Both the position numbers and the translations under genes were made by a program. A stretch of 45,206 nucleotides of DNA from Bigelowiella natans CCMP2755 (taxonomy: Eukaryota; Cercozoa; Chlorarachniophyceae): positions 1 to 45,206 of the forward strand of contig ADNK01002197.1 in assembly GCA_000320545.1 (NCBI GenBank). Reading direction: 5' to 3'. Below are positions 1-11,678 of this stretch, piece by piece. The notes under the pieces were generated by a model that saw only the letters and a list, made by a program, of their open reading frames with translations, ran no database searches and had not been told where the DNA came from. Numbering within the stretch: position 1 is the first letter of the stretch; each line of letters starts with the position of its first letter.

Positions 1-261
1 TTCCGGGGTGGGAGCGGAGTTTAAGAGGTTATTCGCTCAGGTTTTGTATCGTGATTTCGTCCTGGCTTAGGGTGTCTGAAAAACCCGCCTTTTTCCAAGG
101 TGGTGAGAACTTCCCTGATCAGCAGCGTTTCCGGGCCAAGAGTGGGGTTTTTGGGAAGGTGGCCCAAGAACTGTTAAAGGAGAGGCCCAGGTAAAACCCC
201 AGGCTTTATGGGGGGGGGGGGGGGGGGGGGGGATACTATACACACACACACACACACACAC

Positions 262-296
<35 letters not shown>

Positions 297-1349
297 TGCT
301 TACCCTATAAATATCAAGACTAAACCAGCACCTTCTTCATCGTTCGCAGGAGCTCGAAAGTCACGTCCGTAGCGAGGAATCTCTGCAGGTTGTTACAACT
401 CATGAAGCGCATTCCTAACAACTGACATGGGACGCAATTAAAAAACAAAAATAATTGCAAATTCGGTCACCAAGACGAAGGAAGCAGTAAGTAGTATCAT
501 ATCGGGGGTTAATTGCTCCTAAATTCTTTCCCATCGGATTCTGCGAGGCGTGTCGCGGAGAGCGGGCAAATTCCCCGTCGTGGCATCGATAAAATACAGT
601 ATCCGGCAGCATAAAAATTTGCTTGATGTACGCGTAGAGTAGCAGCCGCATAGTGTCGCGAAATCTGAGCGCTAATCCTGGGGATAAACCGATAAATCAT
701 CCCTTGATTCGACATCTCGTCGCTCGTTTTGTTCTTTGATGGCCTCCTCCTCCTCGTGAATAACAACAGATCAAGCTGAGCCGAATGGGCGCCCTCATGC
801 AAAAGGCCTCGTCGGCATGGATGCAAAAGTCGCAAAAGGCGAACTTATTCCTTGCGTGGCGAAGGTAGGCTTCGACTGGCTGCTCTGTTCGCGCGCGTCT
901 TCTACCCGGAGTCGCTGCTGCTGATGTGCTGGTGGGCTGGTGGGGGAGAGCAGCTGCACATGACGAATATGATGACAAAGATATATCACAAACTTCGTCC
1001 GAAAAGTTATTTAATCGGGGATCTTCCGATGTGTGGAGAAAGTTATTTGCACGTCAGTCTGAAGAATCATGCAAGCAGCCCTTTCGAATAGTGTATACCG
1101 TTCATGTGCCTGCACGTGTGTTGTTGGGAGAATGGTTGATTCTTGCACATACGAATTACTGCCTCTTCTGTCCTCTCCCCGCCCTCCAGATACACGTCAA
1201 TTGCACGGCATGACGCAGAGAAAAGACGTCTGAAGTTAAAGCAGGTCGCTTGATAGAACATTTTCGTTGCGACTCGATATTAAGGCTAGCTACCTGTTGT
1301 AATAACGCATAAGAAAAGGGGGGGAAGGGGCAGGCCAACTAAAGCATAA

Positions 1350-1384
<35 letters not shown>

Positions 1385-1681
1385 TAGATGAAATCGAAGT
1401 TACGCTTCTTATGTGATATTGTAGTCTCTCTCTCGAATCGTGGAGGGCGTGTGGCGGCAGAAGGTGCTAATCACGCTCGGTTTGTGGGCAAGGCGCACAC
1501 GATCGAAATCGCGCGCAATTTGGGAGGCGCGACAACGGGACACCTTGCGAACGAAGTTGCTTTCGCGCACCATTCGTGGGCACAGACGCCGGTATCTCTA
1601 TTTCCTACTTACGAATAGATGTTTTAATATATGGAATCCATTCATCATCTACCAAATGCGTGTTCAATGTGTATGCAGGAA

Positions 1682-1724
<43 letters not shown>

Positions 1725-1729
1725 AGTAT

Positions 1730-1766
<37 letters not shown>

Positions 1767-1968
1767 ACACAAAAAAATGCAGCATTATACCTCTGTGCGT
1801 GCTCGGATAATATCGAATTTAAAATATTGACCACGTCAATCACCTGCCCCGTTTTTGTCGCTATTTGCTCTAGCGTCTTGTACGCAGCATTGCGCAAGTG
1901 GGAGGCAGAGGCATCTCGCTCCAAAGTGGTTGAGTTTAAGAATAGAATGACGCAGGTATCGTTTTGCA

Positions 1969-2007
<39 letters not shown>

Positions 2008-2564
2008 TAGACTGTCAAAATATAAATATATTATTTATACTTATTGTATATTATATATATATATATATATATATATTTACATTCATATGTAAGAAACGAA
2101 GATAGCGCTCCTTTCCGCACAGAACTCCCCATATACTGGGCAAAGAGCATGCGCGCATGAGCGCAGGGCCGTTCGAGTTTCAGTGGCTAACACTCCCCCC
2201 CCCTTTCTCCTAACTGTGATGAGCAGAAAGGCACCATGCAAAGCTTCAAGGCCATGGCCGCAATCTCTCAGATGCGAAATCAGAAATATGTCAATAGGTC
2301 AGTTGTTGATGTGGATGACGCTAATACGGGACTCTTCGCACCCTCCCCTCCCTCCCCCTGTTCACTGCGCTCACAAGTCGCTTCCTTGAGGGCTATCGAG
2401 CGACTGAATCTCACCCCACCTTCTCACACGCCGGTTTCATTACTACCGAAAGGGTGATGAATGCGTGGAGAATGTATGCGAAACAAGAGCGCGAGCGCCG
2501 AATCCTGACTTCTGTCGGAAACACATGGTACGATTTTGCCGCCCAGTGGTGGCATTCTAGATGC

Positions 2565-2601
<37 letters not shown>

Positions 2602-3320
2602 AAACATGATGTATATCACGGGCTGTCAAAGAAATCGACGATCTTGCATTGTCTTGAGCGCAGAATCTACTTATCGGTGCCACCTGCTGCAGCAATGCTG
2701 TAGAGTATTACCACGTCAAGAAATCCATCGCCGTTGTGTTTGTCGTTCAAGATTGACCTTGCTAACCCCCCCCCCACACCCCTTCCAGGCGACGCCTTTC
2801 AAACCCTCCGGCGGCCGAAAGGCCCTTCCGTTACTGGCTCGTCTTCACGAGAAATCAAAGAAAGACATTGAGGCAAAAGCTTGCCTCTTTCGCGCGTTTC
2901 CAAAGGGTAAATAGGAGAGGGAGAAGAGGGGAGGAGAATAAGTTGCTTTAGACTGTTATGATAGGAGAGAAGCTTAGGAGAGCTCTGCGTGTATAATATT
3001 TACCCCCACTCCTGCAGAAACTTCTCGGTGTGCGGAGCCTCTCATCCTGGCGGCTCTTGACTGCGCACCGCCTCCATCATCGAAGTGTTGTGCGGCAAAC
3101 TTCCACCGGAGGAGGCGCTGAGAACAAGGAAGAGAACTTCCCAAATTTTGCTGCTTATCCCTCGATGTGGCACTACGTGCGTGACCCCCCTTTCCCGCGC
3201 TCACTGGAGAGCAAGAATGACAAGAGCGGCCAAGACGCTGAGGCTGCATTCAAATTGTTAGCAGCTGAGAGAAAGGTGCGTGCACATCACATACACACAC
3301 ACACACACACACACACATGC

Positions 3321-3359
<39 letters not shown>

Positions 3360-3557
3360 TATATATATGTAAATGTATTATTGTGAGGGATACAAAGATG
3401 CGATAAGGTGGTGATGGCGGAGCAGCTGACGGTGACGTTTCCTTAGGCGTTCGAGAGCAAAACGGAGGAGATGCTGAAACGAATCGCTGCCCTGGTGCGC
3501 GAATGAAAAACCAGCCTATCAACACAAAAACACTCTAGAAAATGTGTTAAATGCATG

Positions 3558-3599
<42 letters not shown>

Positions 3600-3608
3600 C
3601 CGCGAATA

Positions 3609-3647
<39 letters not shown>

Positions 3648-3998
3648 GTGTTTGTGTATGTATGGTGCGAAAAGATGTAATGGGACAGCCGTGATGATAG
3701 CAAACTAAACCAGCGAATACCTCAGGCGGAGGAAGCACGCTCTGCGCGCTCGGAGGCGCGGCGTCGTGGGCAGGGTCTACTGGCTCTGGAGTCACAAATG
3801 AAGGAGGAGCGGGAAGTTGCGTGGGCGCGTCTTCGTGTCAGATGCCAGGCCCATGCAGATACCATCCGGGCACTTCGTCTTGCAAGAAAGAGCTCGAGGA
3901 AGATTGACAGTGGGGAGGGAGGAAATGCAGGGAGGGGCAGGACGACTAGGTAGCAGTCCCGTAGTCTGTACGTGTACGTGCGTATCGGTCTCTCTCTG

Positions 3999-4043
<45 letters not shown>

Positions 4044-4044
4044 T

Positions 4045-4094
<50 letters not shown>

Positions 4095-5231
4095 GAGAGA
4101 AATCACGAGTGTTGTTGGAAGTAACGGATCATATTCATTCAATCTCATATTTTTTTAACCACAATTTAGTGCTCTTGGGCTGACGATTCTGGCTAGCCAT
4201 TTAAGGTTGCGCAGGGCGAAAATTGTCTGCATGGCGACAACACGCTGGCGCCTCTGCGCTCAGCATCGACGTCAGCAACAGTAATTCTCACCGATAAGAG
4301 GGTGGAGTGGGGGGAAGGACGAGCGCACATACGAGATTGCACACACATATACAAGCACAAGGGCACGTTCGCATTAAATCCATGAGAGATCCATACCTTC
4401 ACAACGTGTCTACCTACGCGTCATGCAATTTTTTTAATTCAAATTTTCTTCTTCCTTGCTTTCAGGCAAGTACCTTATATTCGCAGCCCATCGGCCGGCC
4501 CTTCGATGCCCTCCGCTCAAATCCACCTCGACGCCGCGGAGGGTGGTACGCAGAGCAAACAGAACAAGGATAAAAACGTAACAATGAAGTTGTCGTTCAA
4601 AGATGTCTCTTCTCCCCCGCCACAACTATATACTGGGGGGCATCAAAGGACAGGGGTTACCAAACTAGAACCTAGCATTGACGACCGCTATTCTGGGGAC
4701 AATGGGGAGGACTACGTGAAAAGGAAGCAGCAACGCTACGAGCCTTCGACGAAAGAAAATGAGCTGCGCGCCGAGATCGATCAGCTGCAGGGCGAGAACG
4801 CTCGACTTTCATTCGAGCTAGCCGTTGCATCTCCCCTCTCAGCAGCGATTACCAAATTTGGAAGAGGGGGGAGAGGAAGGGGGGAGGAAAGGAGCGCGAA
4901 GGAGAAACATAAAGGCCGAAATCAACCTACGATCACTACTAGTTCTTCTGGTCAGAAGCAGCGGGAGCATCGGTTTTCCTCCCCACCACCTCAGCAAACC
5001 CCAGATCTTCGCCGTCTCCGGAGACATCCTGACGGGAAAGATGACTTCACCTCGCCATCATCCCTCGATGCTGCTATGCGCGTTGTTGCTGCAGCCTCTA
5101 CCTCTCCCCCTCGATCTGAGTTTTCTCTCCGGCGGTCTGGGAGGAACAGAGGGGAGACCGCAAATGCGTTTGTCACCCGACTCAGGAACCATCGAAGAGC
5201 TCGCGGAAACAATAGCGGGGCATACACGTGA
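1..5231 (+). CDS. Trp/Arg-rich coiled-coil protein, Sfi1-like repeats (5' partial)
   Basis: Twelve exons join in phase: 2-40, 350-388, 770-864, 1190-1244, 1425-1591, 1874-1955, 2224-2297, 2789-2906, 3018-3275, 3447-3494, 3726-3949 and 4466-5231, giving 654 visible residues. The start lies left of the window. The first half carries spaced Trp motifs in basic helices (LFLAWRR, LGLWARRTR, RAIWEARQR, AALRKWEAE, RPFRYWLVF, LSSWRLL), which recall the centrin-binding repeats of Sfi1 proteins of centrosomes and basal bodies. The middle is charged coiled coil (EEMLKRI, KEEREVAWARLRVR). The last exon adds a heptad segment (ELRAEIDQLQGENARL) and a low-complexity Ser/Pro/Arg tail. Exon 1 at the edge and the 2298-2788 gap are the weakest parts. 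Phase continuity across eleven junctions argues for a real gene. Centrin binding is inference from a weak motif. Confidence 0.6.
210..294. repeat. G-run, CA and GA microsatellites
   Basis: G-run 210-232, (CA)n 241-261 and (GA)n about 262-294, all within the first intron of the coiled-coil gene. Confidence 0.9.
1354..2075. repeat. CA, TA and TG microsatellite group
   Basis: (CA)n 1354-1380, (TA)n 1687-1718, (TG)n 1732-1764, (CA)n 1971-2003 and (TA)n 2050-2075. Each lies in an intron of the coiled-coil gene and flanks rather than interrupts the exons. Confidence 0.9.
2567..2597. repeat. TA microsatellite
   Basis: (TA)n in the long intron 2298-2788. No further exon could be placed in this intron with confidence. 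Confidence 0.9.
3292..4092. repeat. CA, TA, CT and GA microsatellite group
   Basis: (CA)n 3292-3317, (TA)n 3322-3356, (TA)n 3562-3595, (CT)n 3611-3645, then a compound CT/CA/GA tract 3989-4092. All sit in introns of the coiled-coil gene. Confidence 0.9.
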
Positions 5232-6179
5232 TAGCAAGGGGGGGGGGGGGGGGGGGGGTGTACATTTCAAGGTCGTCGCATCATTCTGATCACATTGAAG
5301 TTGCACCCGACTATATACTAGAAATACCTGGAAAAATGTAATCAAGATATTGATATAATCATTGAAGCTAAAAAAAGCAGTAAGTCCTACATGAAAAGAC
5401 GAAGACTTGCTAGATAGCTCTTCATGTTCGCAATCTGGATGCTCAAAGTTCGCGCTCCACGTTGGGAATGTGCCTCATGCAGCCGCAAGTCTTTATGCTG
5501 CATGCCAATTGTTCGCGTCGCGTGCGCCTCTAGGCTTGCTAATCTAAGCACACTCCAAAACGCACAGGCGCCTTCGAAGGCAAAATAAGTGGAAGAAAAA
5601 CGTTGATCGATGAAATGCGCTAGCATGTATGTAGCTCATGGGGCGTTCCGCACACACCTAGCGCTAGCTGCGGCGCCGCTGCTGCGTTCGATCTAATACG
5701 CTAGAACATCATTGCTCATCGATACCGCTTTGTCTTGTTGTGCGTGTTAGCTACCATGCTAGCATGCAACTCCATCGCAATCTCATTTTTCACAGCAATC
5801 ATATAATCATGCGCAGCATGTGTGTCCAGCAGCGCACTGTACCATGCTGCTACAGCGTAGCATGATGCGCTCGAGCTCAGCACAATTGCAATGCAAATCA
5901 AAGCACGTGAAATCACGGCGTCATCTGTAGTACCAGGTTGTGTGCGTTGTGTAGTTATGCATGAACTCACTCACGGACCGACCTTCATTTCATCAAATTT
6001 GACATTTGGGAAGAAGGAATTAATTTTGTTTCACCCCACACAGTACTAGAGTAGCTAGGTTGAACAGCATTTGGCGGATGCGATATACGTTTGGAAATTT
6101 AAATTGCTATGGACTGATAATTAATGTGCTACATGCAATATTTAGATATTTTTCCAAGGGATTCTGACTTTGTCGATAA
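5232..6179. other. Convergent intergenic island rich in CTAG/CATG palindromes
   Basis: No coding pattern is visible. A G-run lies at 5238-5258, just after the stop of the coiled-coil gene. From about 5620 to 5860 the motifs GCTAGC, CATGCTAGCATGC and GCGCAGCATG recur. It separates the 3' ends of two converging genes. Confidence 0.5.
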
Positions 6180-6882
6180 TTAGATGTTATCGTAGGAGTC
6201 GATGCTACAGGAAGGTCCGAAGCAATGATCAGCAAGTTTTTTTCGAGCATTCTCCATCTTTCGAACCATCGAGTACACGGGATAGAACAATGGCTTCTTT
6301 GGCTTTGGCTCTCCTTCAATAAAATCATAGTGATCAATGTTGCATGATGGTCCAAAGCAGTGATCAGAAAGTCTCTTGCGAGCAGCTTCCATTCGGCGAA
6401 CAAGACCTCCAGTTGGATAAGGTTTTTTCTTCATTGGGGCATCCTGGAGGAAGTCGTACTCGTCAATATTACACGAAGGGCCAAAGCAGTGGTGGGAAAG
6501 TTCTTCACGCTCTCCCTCTTGACGACGGAGGTCTTCACCCCTAGGATAGCTTGACGCTGATGTGATACAAATGTTTTTAAGTACAAATTTCAGGTTGTGC
6601 TTTCCAACCCCGTTTCATAGGGTGTGCATGAAAGTTTGTAATTGACATTTTTTAGGCAAACTATGACATCTAAAAGCGTTTAGAGAATTTCCCAATCGCA
6701 TCGGACATCATGTCATTGTAAAGAGCAACATGTGTGAACGAACCTGGTCTGATCTGTGGTCTCCCTCCAACGCATCGATGTATGCTTGGGGTAGCAATGC
6801 GAGCAATTCGTGAAGTCCTAATTGCCGAAGGTCTCGCGGATGTTAGAGAAGCTAGGAAAACGAAGAGGGCGGCTTTGTACAT
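6180..6882 (-). CDS. Probable plastid-targeted protein with three HCFGPSC repeats
   Basis: The ATG at 6882 opens a signal peptide (MYKAALFVFLASLTSA) followed by an Arg/Ser-rich, acid-poor stretch (IRTSRIARIATPSIHR), typical of two-part targeting to a complex plastid. The second exon (to the stop at 6180) holds three tandem copies, about 42-45 residues apart, of a helical R/K/E-rich segment ending in L-x-x-HCFGPSCxIDxYD. One exon model is 6707-6882 plus 6180-6549, about 181 residues in phase, but its donor (GTCCGA) is weak. Another acceptor at 6556 is possible. Two Cys per repeat suggest disulphides or metal binding. I do not recognise the family. Function is unknown. Confidence 0.6.
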
Positions 6883-8819
6883 ATCGAATAAAAGAGGAGG
6901 GGGGGGTAGACGGAAGTGGCTGATGGGTTCTGGAACGCTTCAGCTGGATGGGTTCCGCCCAAAGTGGTGGAACATGTTCGACAAAAGTCTTACTTTTCAA
7001 TGTGCGACAACTCTTAATATGATAAAATACCAAATTTCGACCTACTGACACAGCCTTCCCGCCCATAGTTAAATCTCAAGATGATATTTCTCCGAGACAT
7101 GGAGATAGCAGAAGGGAATCATAAGTAAAACGTAGTGCATTTCATGAAGTGGCGCCGGAATACCCGATAGTCCCCCGAACGATATACTACCCCCCTAAAA
7201 TAATTATTGGAACGCAGGATGATTTTGGGTAACTTGATTAATATTTACTAAATAATGGTAACAAGCCTCCTTTTAAAATCTCAGCACCCCCTCATGCGAG
7301 ATTGCACAGCGGCCTTTGTGGACTCGATGAAAAACAAGACGTAGAATAGACAAATGGGTGCAATTTATACCCAACAACGATGAGAATAAACACTTTTTCT
7401 CGTTTATAGGGGAAGGTAAAAACGAATTAAAGAACTTAAGATTTGTCTTATATTTTATGATTCACTGAATATGATATTGTCACAAGTCGATATCGCGCCA
7501 CATCTTCATGAACTACATGTAAATTACAACTAAACACCGCCTCGTAATTTGGTACCCTACTTCTCGTATCCTAATGAAAGGGAGACGTAGCTAGCACAAT
7601 TTAAAAATTTTCAGTAAATTGTTATTGTGCTTAATCAATACGTCAAGGACAATGTCACATAATGTCATAAATCCCCATGTCAGCAGTGCATGAGGCCATA
7701 AATGCAAATTTGTGAGCTTTTCGTAGAGACTTTCGAATTTCCCCCCAGCTTTTCCATCCATCTACAAGAAATCGAGAACGTAAACTGTTAAGACACATAA
7801 TTTACATGCTGAAAACATCTAATTGTGGAATGAGTCTCCGAAAGCGAAAGTGGGAACATGGAAATGGCAAAAGGAGCACTCACCAAGATTCATTTTGGGT
7901 CACAGCAGACAATCCAGTTTGATCAAATGTGTTTCTGTCATGTTTTTGCCAGAATGATCTTGATCACCACTGGAACGTGTGCGATGTTCGACAATGCATG
8001 CAAGCTGACGACCATGCACGTTCCATCGTTGCAATGGGCTGTGCACACTGCGCTGTGGACACAGCACCCTGATTGCACGCATTGTGCGTCTGTCGCATGT
8101 TGACACGACAGCATCGCATCGAGTTGTCGAGACAATTCCGACGACGTGCAAGTTGTCTCGTGAAGACAACGGTGATCGATTTGCACACCGCCTTCTGGCC
8201 CTGCTAGCCTGTGCTGGCTAGCTGGCCCAGCATGGCTGTTTTGCATTGTTGCATTGCGTTCATCCAGATTCAACAACGCATCGTCATCGTTTTTCATCCT
8301 GCCACAGTCACAAACAAACACACCACACAGTGACACCACACGTGCACATCACATGACCCAGGGCACCACCGCTACCTGGCAAGCTGGCAGGCTAGCAGGC
8401 TGCTTGCTCGCCCAGAATGTGAGAAGCGATGGCACGTGTGCACGGTTGCACGGTGGCGACGTGGTTGCTGGCCGCACCAGTCTAGCAGTGCACCGCGCTT
8501 CGCGCGTTCTGTTCAACGTTCCACAGTGCCAAGTGGATGAATGAACAATGAACGAAGCAAGAGATGAAGAAAGAAAGAAAGACTTGCACGTTGTGTCACA
8601 ATTGCACGATGTGCGTGCACCGTGCCAGCGTGCAGACGACCAACGAACGGCGAGTTAGCTCGATGACAGCCAGAAGCACACAAAAACATGAATCCGTCAT
8701 CAACAGGCGTGCATTGATGTGCAGCTTCGCAAAAATTGTGCGCTTGTGCAAACACCTTTCCCCATGACGTACATCTGTGACACTTTGGCGTTTATCACCT
8801 CAAATTGTCACATGTCAAG
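6883..8819. other. Long intergenic stretch, no gene recognised
   Basis: 6883-7860 is AT-rich with many stops and no splice-consistent exon; its left end should hold the promoter of the repeat protein. 7860-8760 is GC-richer and full of TGCACG, GCTAGC, GCTGGC and CTGGC words, with small ORFs on both strands that look like by-products of that composition. It lies downstream of the HAD gene. Confidence 0.4.
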
Positions 8820-11183
8820 TCACAATTTTGAAGACATGTCCGACAATTCTGATATTGTTAGGTCAGGGGTGGACTCTTGGGAAAACTTGGGGGCACTTTT
8901 TGTCACAGTGCCCTTGGACTCTTCATAACTCTTCAAACCATCATTTCGGTTCAACCACACCTGTCAAAAGTATTTGTGAGTTTAGGACTATTGGATGCAT
9001 TGTTGAAATGGATTGATGCGTCTTATGAGCACAACCGAGAAGAATCCTGCATTGTTTGCACCCACGACGTCACTTTTAAGTGAATCGCCAACATGAACCA
9101 CGTGAGATGCTTCAACGAGCTCAGACAAATTTCCTGATTCATTCTCGATCCCAGCATCGCGAAGGACCTGCATTGTTAATAGTCACACCCATTCTAAAAT
9201 ATGCAACAGAACATTTCAAAATGGTACGATTCCGTCAAAATCAAGTGACCTTATGGCAGCACTGCAAAGCCACGCGAAACGGGGCCTTGTGAATGAATCA
9301 AGGTCAATTGTAGAAGCAAACTTAACACCACATGTAACGCCACTACATCTCCACTTCAAGCATTGTTGCCATGATCACGTTTCATCTCCTCTTACTCTAG
9401 ACATCATCACTTCACCTGTGACGGCTTCGACTGTCCTACATCTTCTGTTCTGGAAGCATCAATTCAAAATCATTAAGCAGGAAATTAAGAATGACCAGCC
9501 ACGGCAAATTCAAAACAAATTTTTTTGCTTGCTCTGCAAGCTCGAAGCTATACTTGCAGATTCAGAAAATGGGAGATCGAAATGATTCATGCGTGCTGTA
9601 AATCCCAAAATCATTCGAAGAACTTGTAAAAGAAAATCCTGGTTAGTAACCGGATCGAGAAATCGAACAAATCCCGCAGTTTTTCGATCCGCCAAACATC
9701 AGCGTTGCCGTTTGTAAGAGCTCCAAGAATGACACCTGTTTTCCAAGTGTATCCTAACTTAAATAATAGTAGCTTGGGATGCCAGAATTCGGTATACAAA
9801 TACCTTTTGCCCTCCACTCTTTAAGCGTATCGAGCTAATGTGTATTTTCCCACGTTAGCATTGACTATTATGAAGATACTAATATATTGGAAAGTAGATT
9901 GGAAAATAAATTTCTATAATTTAAAGTATGGTTCACGAGAAAGTAATGTCAAACGTATATTACTTTATTCACAATCGACAAGTTACGTTACACAGGCATC
10001 TCAATTAGTAAACATACACACATATTCAGATATACATCCATGCTGTACAGTATCCAAGCAATCTTGTTTGTTTAAAAGGGAGATAAAAGTTATTATTAGC
10101 AAGATTGTTGCTCAAGGTATATTAACAAATAACAGAATACCGAGTCAGAGAAGAGCAACACGTCGTTGCGAGCGACAATAAATGCTTCAAATGCCTGAAT
10201 ATTGAGCTTTTAATCTCGGGCAAGTGGGATGTCATCATTCGATTGGTTAATCTTGATAATAGTCTACGAAGGAGGGAGAATCAATATGTGTTTTTGTTGT
10301 TTGTCATTTGATTCAATGCCTTTCAAGATCCTAGCCATGATCAAATGTATTTCTGTCGGTAACTACACTCTTTTACCGACTCCACGTTGGACTTATCGTT
10401 ATATCCAGTATCGGTGAGAGCTATCTGTAGCGCCTGTGCATAACATATCTCTACTTAAACGAATCAATAAGGATGAGTAGGGTCTTCTGTTAACCTGTTT
10501 TCGAAGGGCTGTATAGTTGTGCGCAATTTCTGGATTCGATGTCCTCACAGTCGTCATCAAATCTTTCACAAGCAAAACAACTTATGCTACAGGCGGGCCT
10601 CATACGGACACTTCCCTTCAGGGATGTAGGTCTGACTCTTACCCCAAAAAGCTTCCCGGTCGTATTTGTCAACACAGCGGGGAGCATTTTTCTATAATAA
10701 CGACCAGGTGTAAGAGCCAAGAGAAAGGAAGGATATACAATATTGACTATTCTCCATCTACAGTCCAGGAAAGGAAGGGGGCTTATCATCAGTAACCTTG
10801 AGCCATAGGAACATGTTCTCATTTGCTACAAAAAAAATATTAGGCAAAAGGTTAAAGTCGAGCCAAAACTTATAAATACAGGCTTAGAGACCGCTGTTGA
10901 GAGTTTCAAATCCTTTCCAGATGGTATCGTCCAAATCGAACGTTATCGCCCGAAAGTCTAATTCCTGCCCAAAGTACAGCCCAACTGTTGATCTGCGGAC
11001 TGCTCGAATCGCTTTCGTGTGTTCAAATTGGTGCAACAGGAAGTTGAAACTGCTACCTACCTTGGCCTCTTCCCCTCCGCTGGGGCACGCTGTCTTCTTT
11101 AAGCTTGCAACTCGTGTGCTAATGAACTGCGTTATCTGTTCTTTCCGATCTTTCCCCATCACCCTGGCAGGCCAGGAAAACAT
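8820..11183 (-). CDS. HAD-superfamily hydrolase (subfamily IA, phosphatase-like)
   Basis: Motif I is FDLDDT (nucleophile Asp) in exon 10892-11183. Then come 10762-10825, an exon starting at 10691, one ending at 10495 (NPEIAHNYTALR), 10377-10433, 10141-10194, 9804-9834, 9651-9735 with motif II LTNGNADVW, an unresolved exon near 9500-9600, 9036-9167 with motif IV HVGDSLKSDVVGANNAG, and 8820-8960 starting VWLNRND. The layout matches the YigB-like branch, which includes FMN and riboflavin-pathway phosphatases; the substrate cannot be read from sequence. Two spots are unresolved: the junction near 10570-10640, and the motif III Lys region, where the nearest match reads HESFRSPIF without the expected Lys before Pro. 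No targeting signal is seen. It is head to head with the lipase. Confidence 0.8.
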
Positions 11184-11678
11184 TGAACACGGATTTTACT
11201 GCTACAGACCAACATCTAACTGTTGTTCTGTGCCAATGGAGGAACAAGTGGCATCCTCCACAGTGCAACAGTTTCTCGTATTTTCTACCTGCCGGGTGGG
11301 AAGAAGCGCGAAAGATCCAGCTTGCTCGTCGAGCTAGGTATCCCTTTCACCTTGCGATCTTCTAAGGAGGACATGACGTGGTGAATACTTCAAATCGCAC
11401 ACACGCTCGCCGCCCCGCTCGTGCTCTATGGCTATCACGGTTAAAAGCTGCGCTTGGGCCAGGGCACGTCGACTGGTCGACCGGTAATGGGTCTTTTTGG
11501 TTTCAAGTTTTGGCATAAAAACAGGAGAAAAAGGATGTCGCGAAGTAAAAACCCATGCCGGTTTCTATTGTAAAATAAATTCATCCAGAGAAGATTGGGG
11601 TGGAAATCATTGTCGCAGTGCCAAAACCCCATCCATACTGACTCCCTTCCTCTGGCTTCGTTCTTTCCTTCCCCCCCC
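11184..11678. promoter_or_regulatory. Divergent intergenic region (HAD / lipase)
   Basis: 495 bp lie between two divergent start codons and should contain both promoters. No TATA-like element is convincing. A pyrimidine-rich stretch (11638-11680) precedes the lipase ATG. Confidence 0.4.

Noticed and set aside
1388-1618. Open frame reading like an AAA+ protease lid (ARNLGGATTGHLANEVAFA)
   Set aside because: The adjacent frame gives a Trp/Arg-rich exon whose phases match both neighbours; the resemblance is short and probably chance.
7858-8769. Overlapping ORFs of 60-130 codons on both strands
   Set aside because: Composition is repetitive (TGCACG, GCTAGC); no splice pattern, no family, no phase-consistent continuation.
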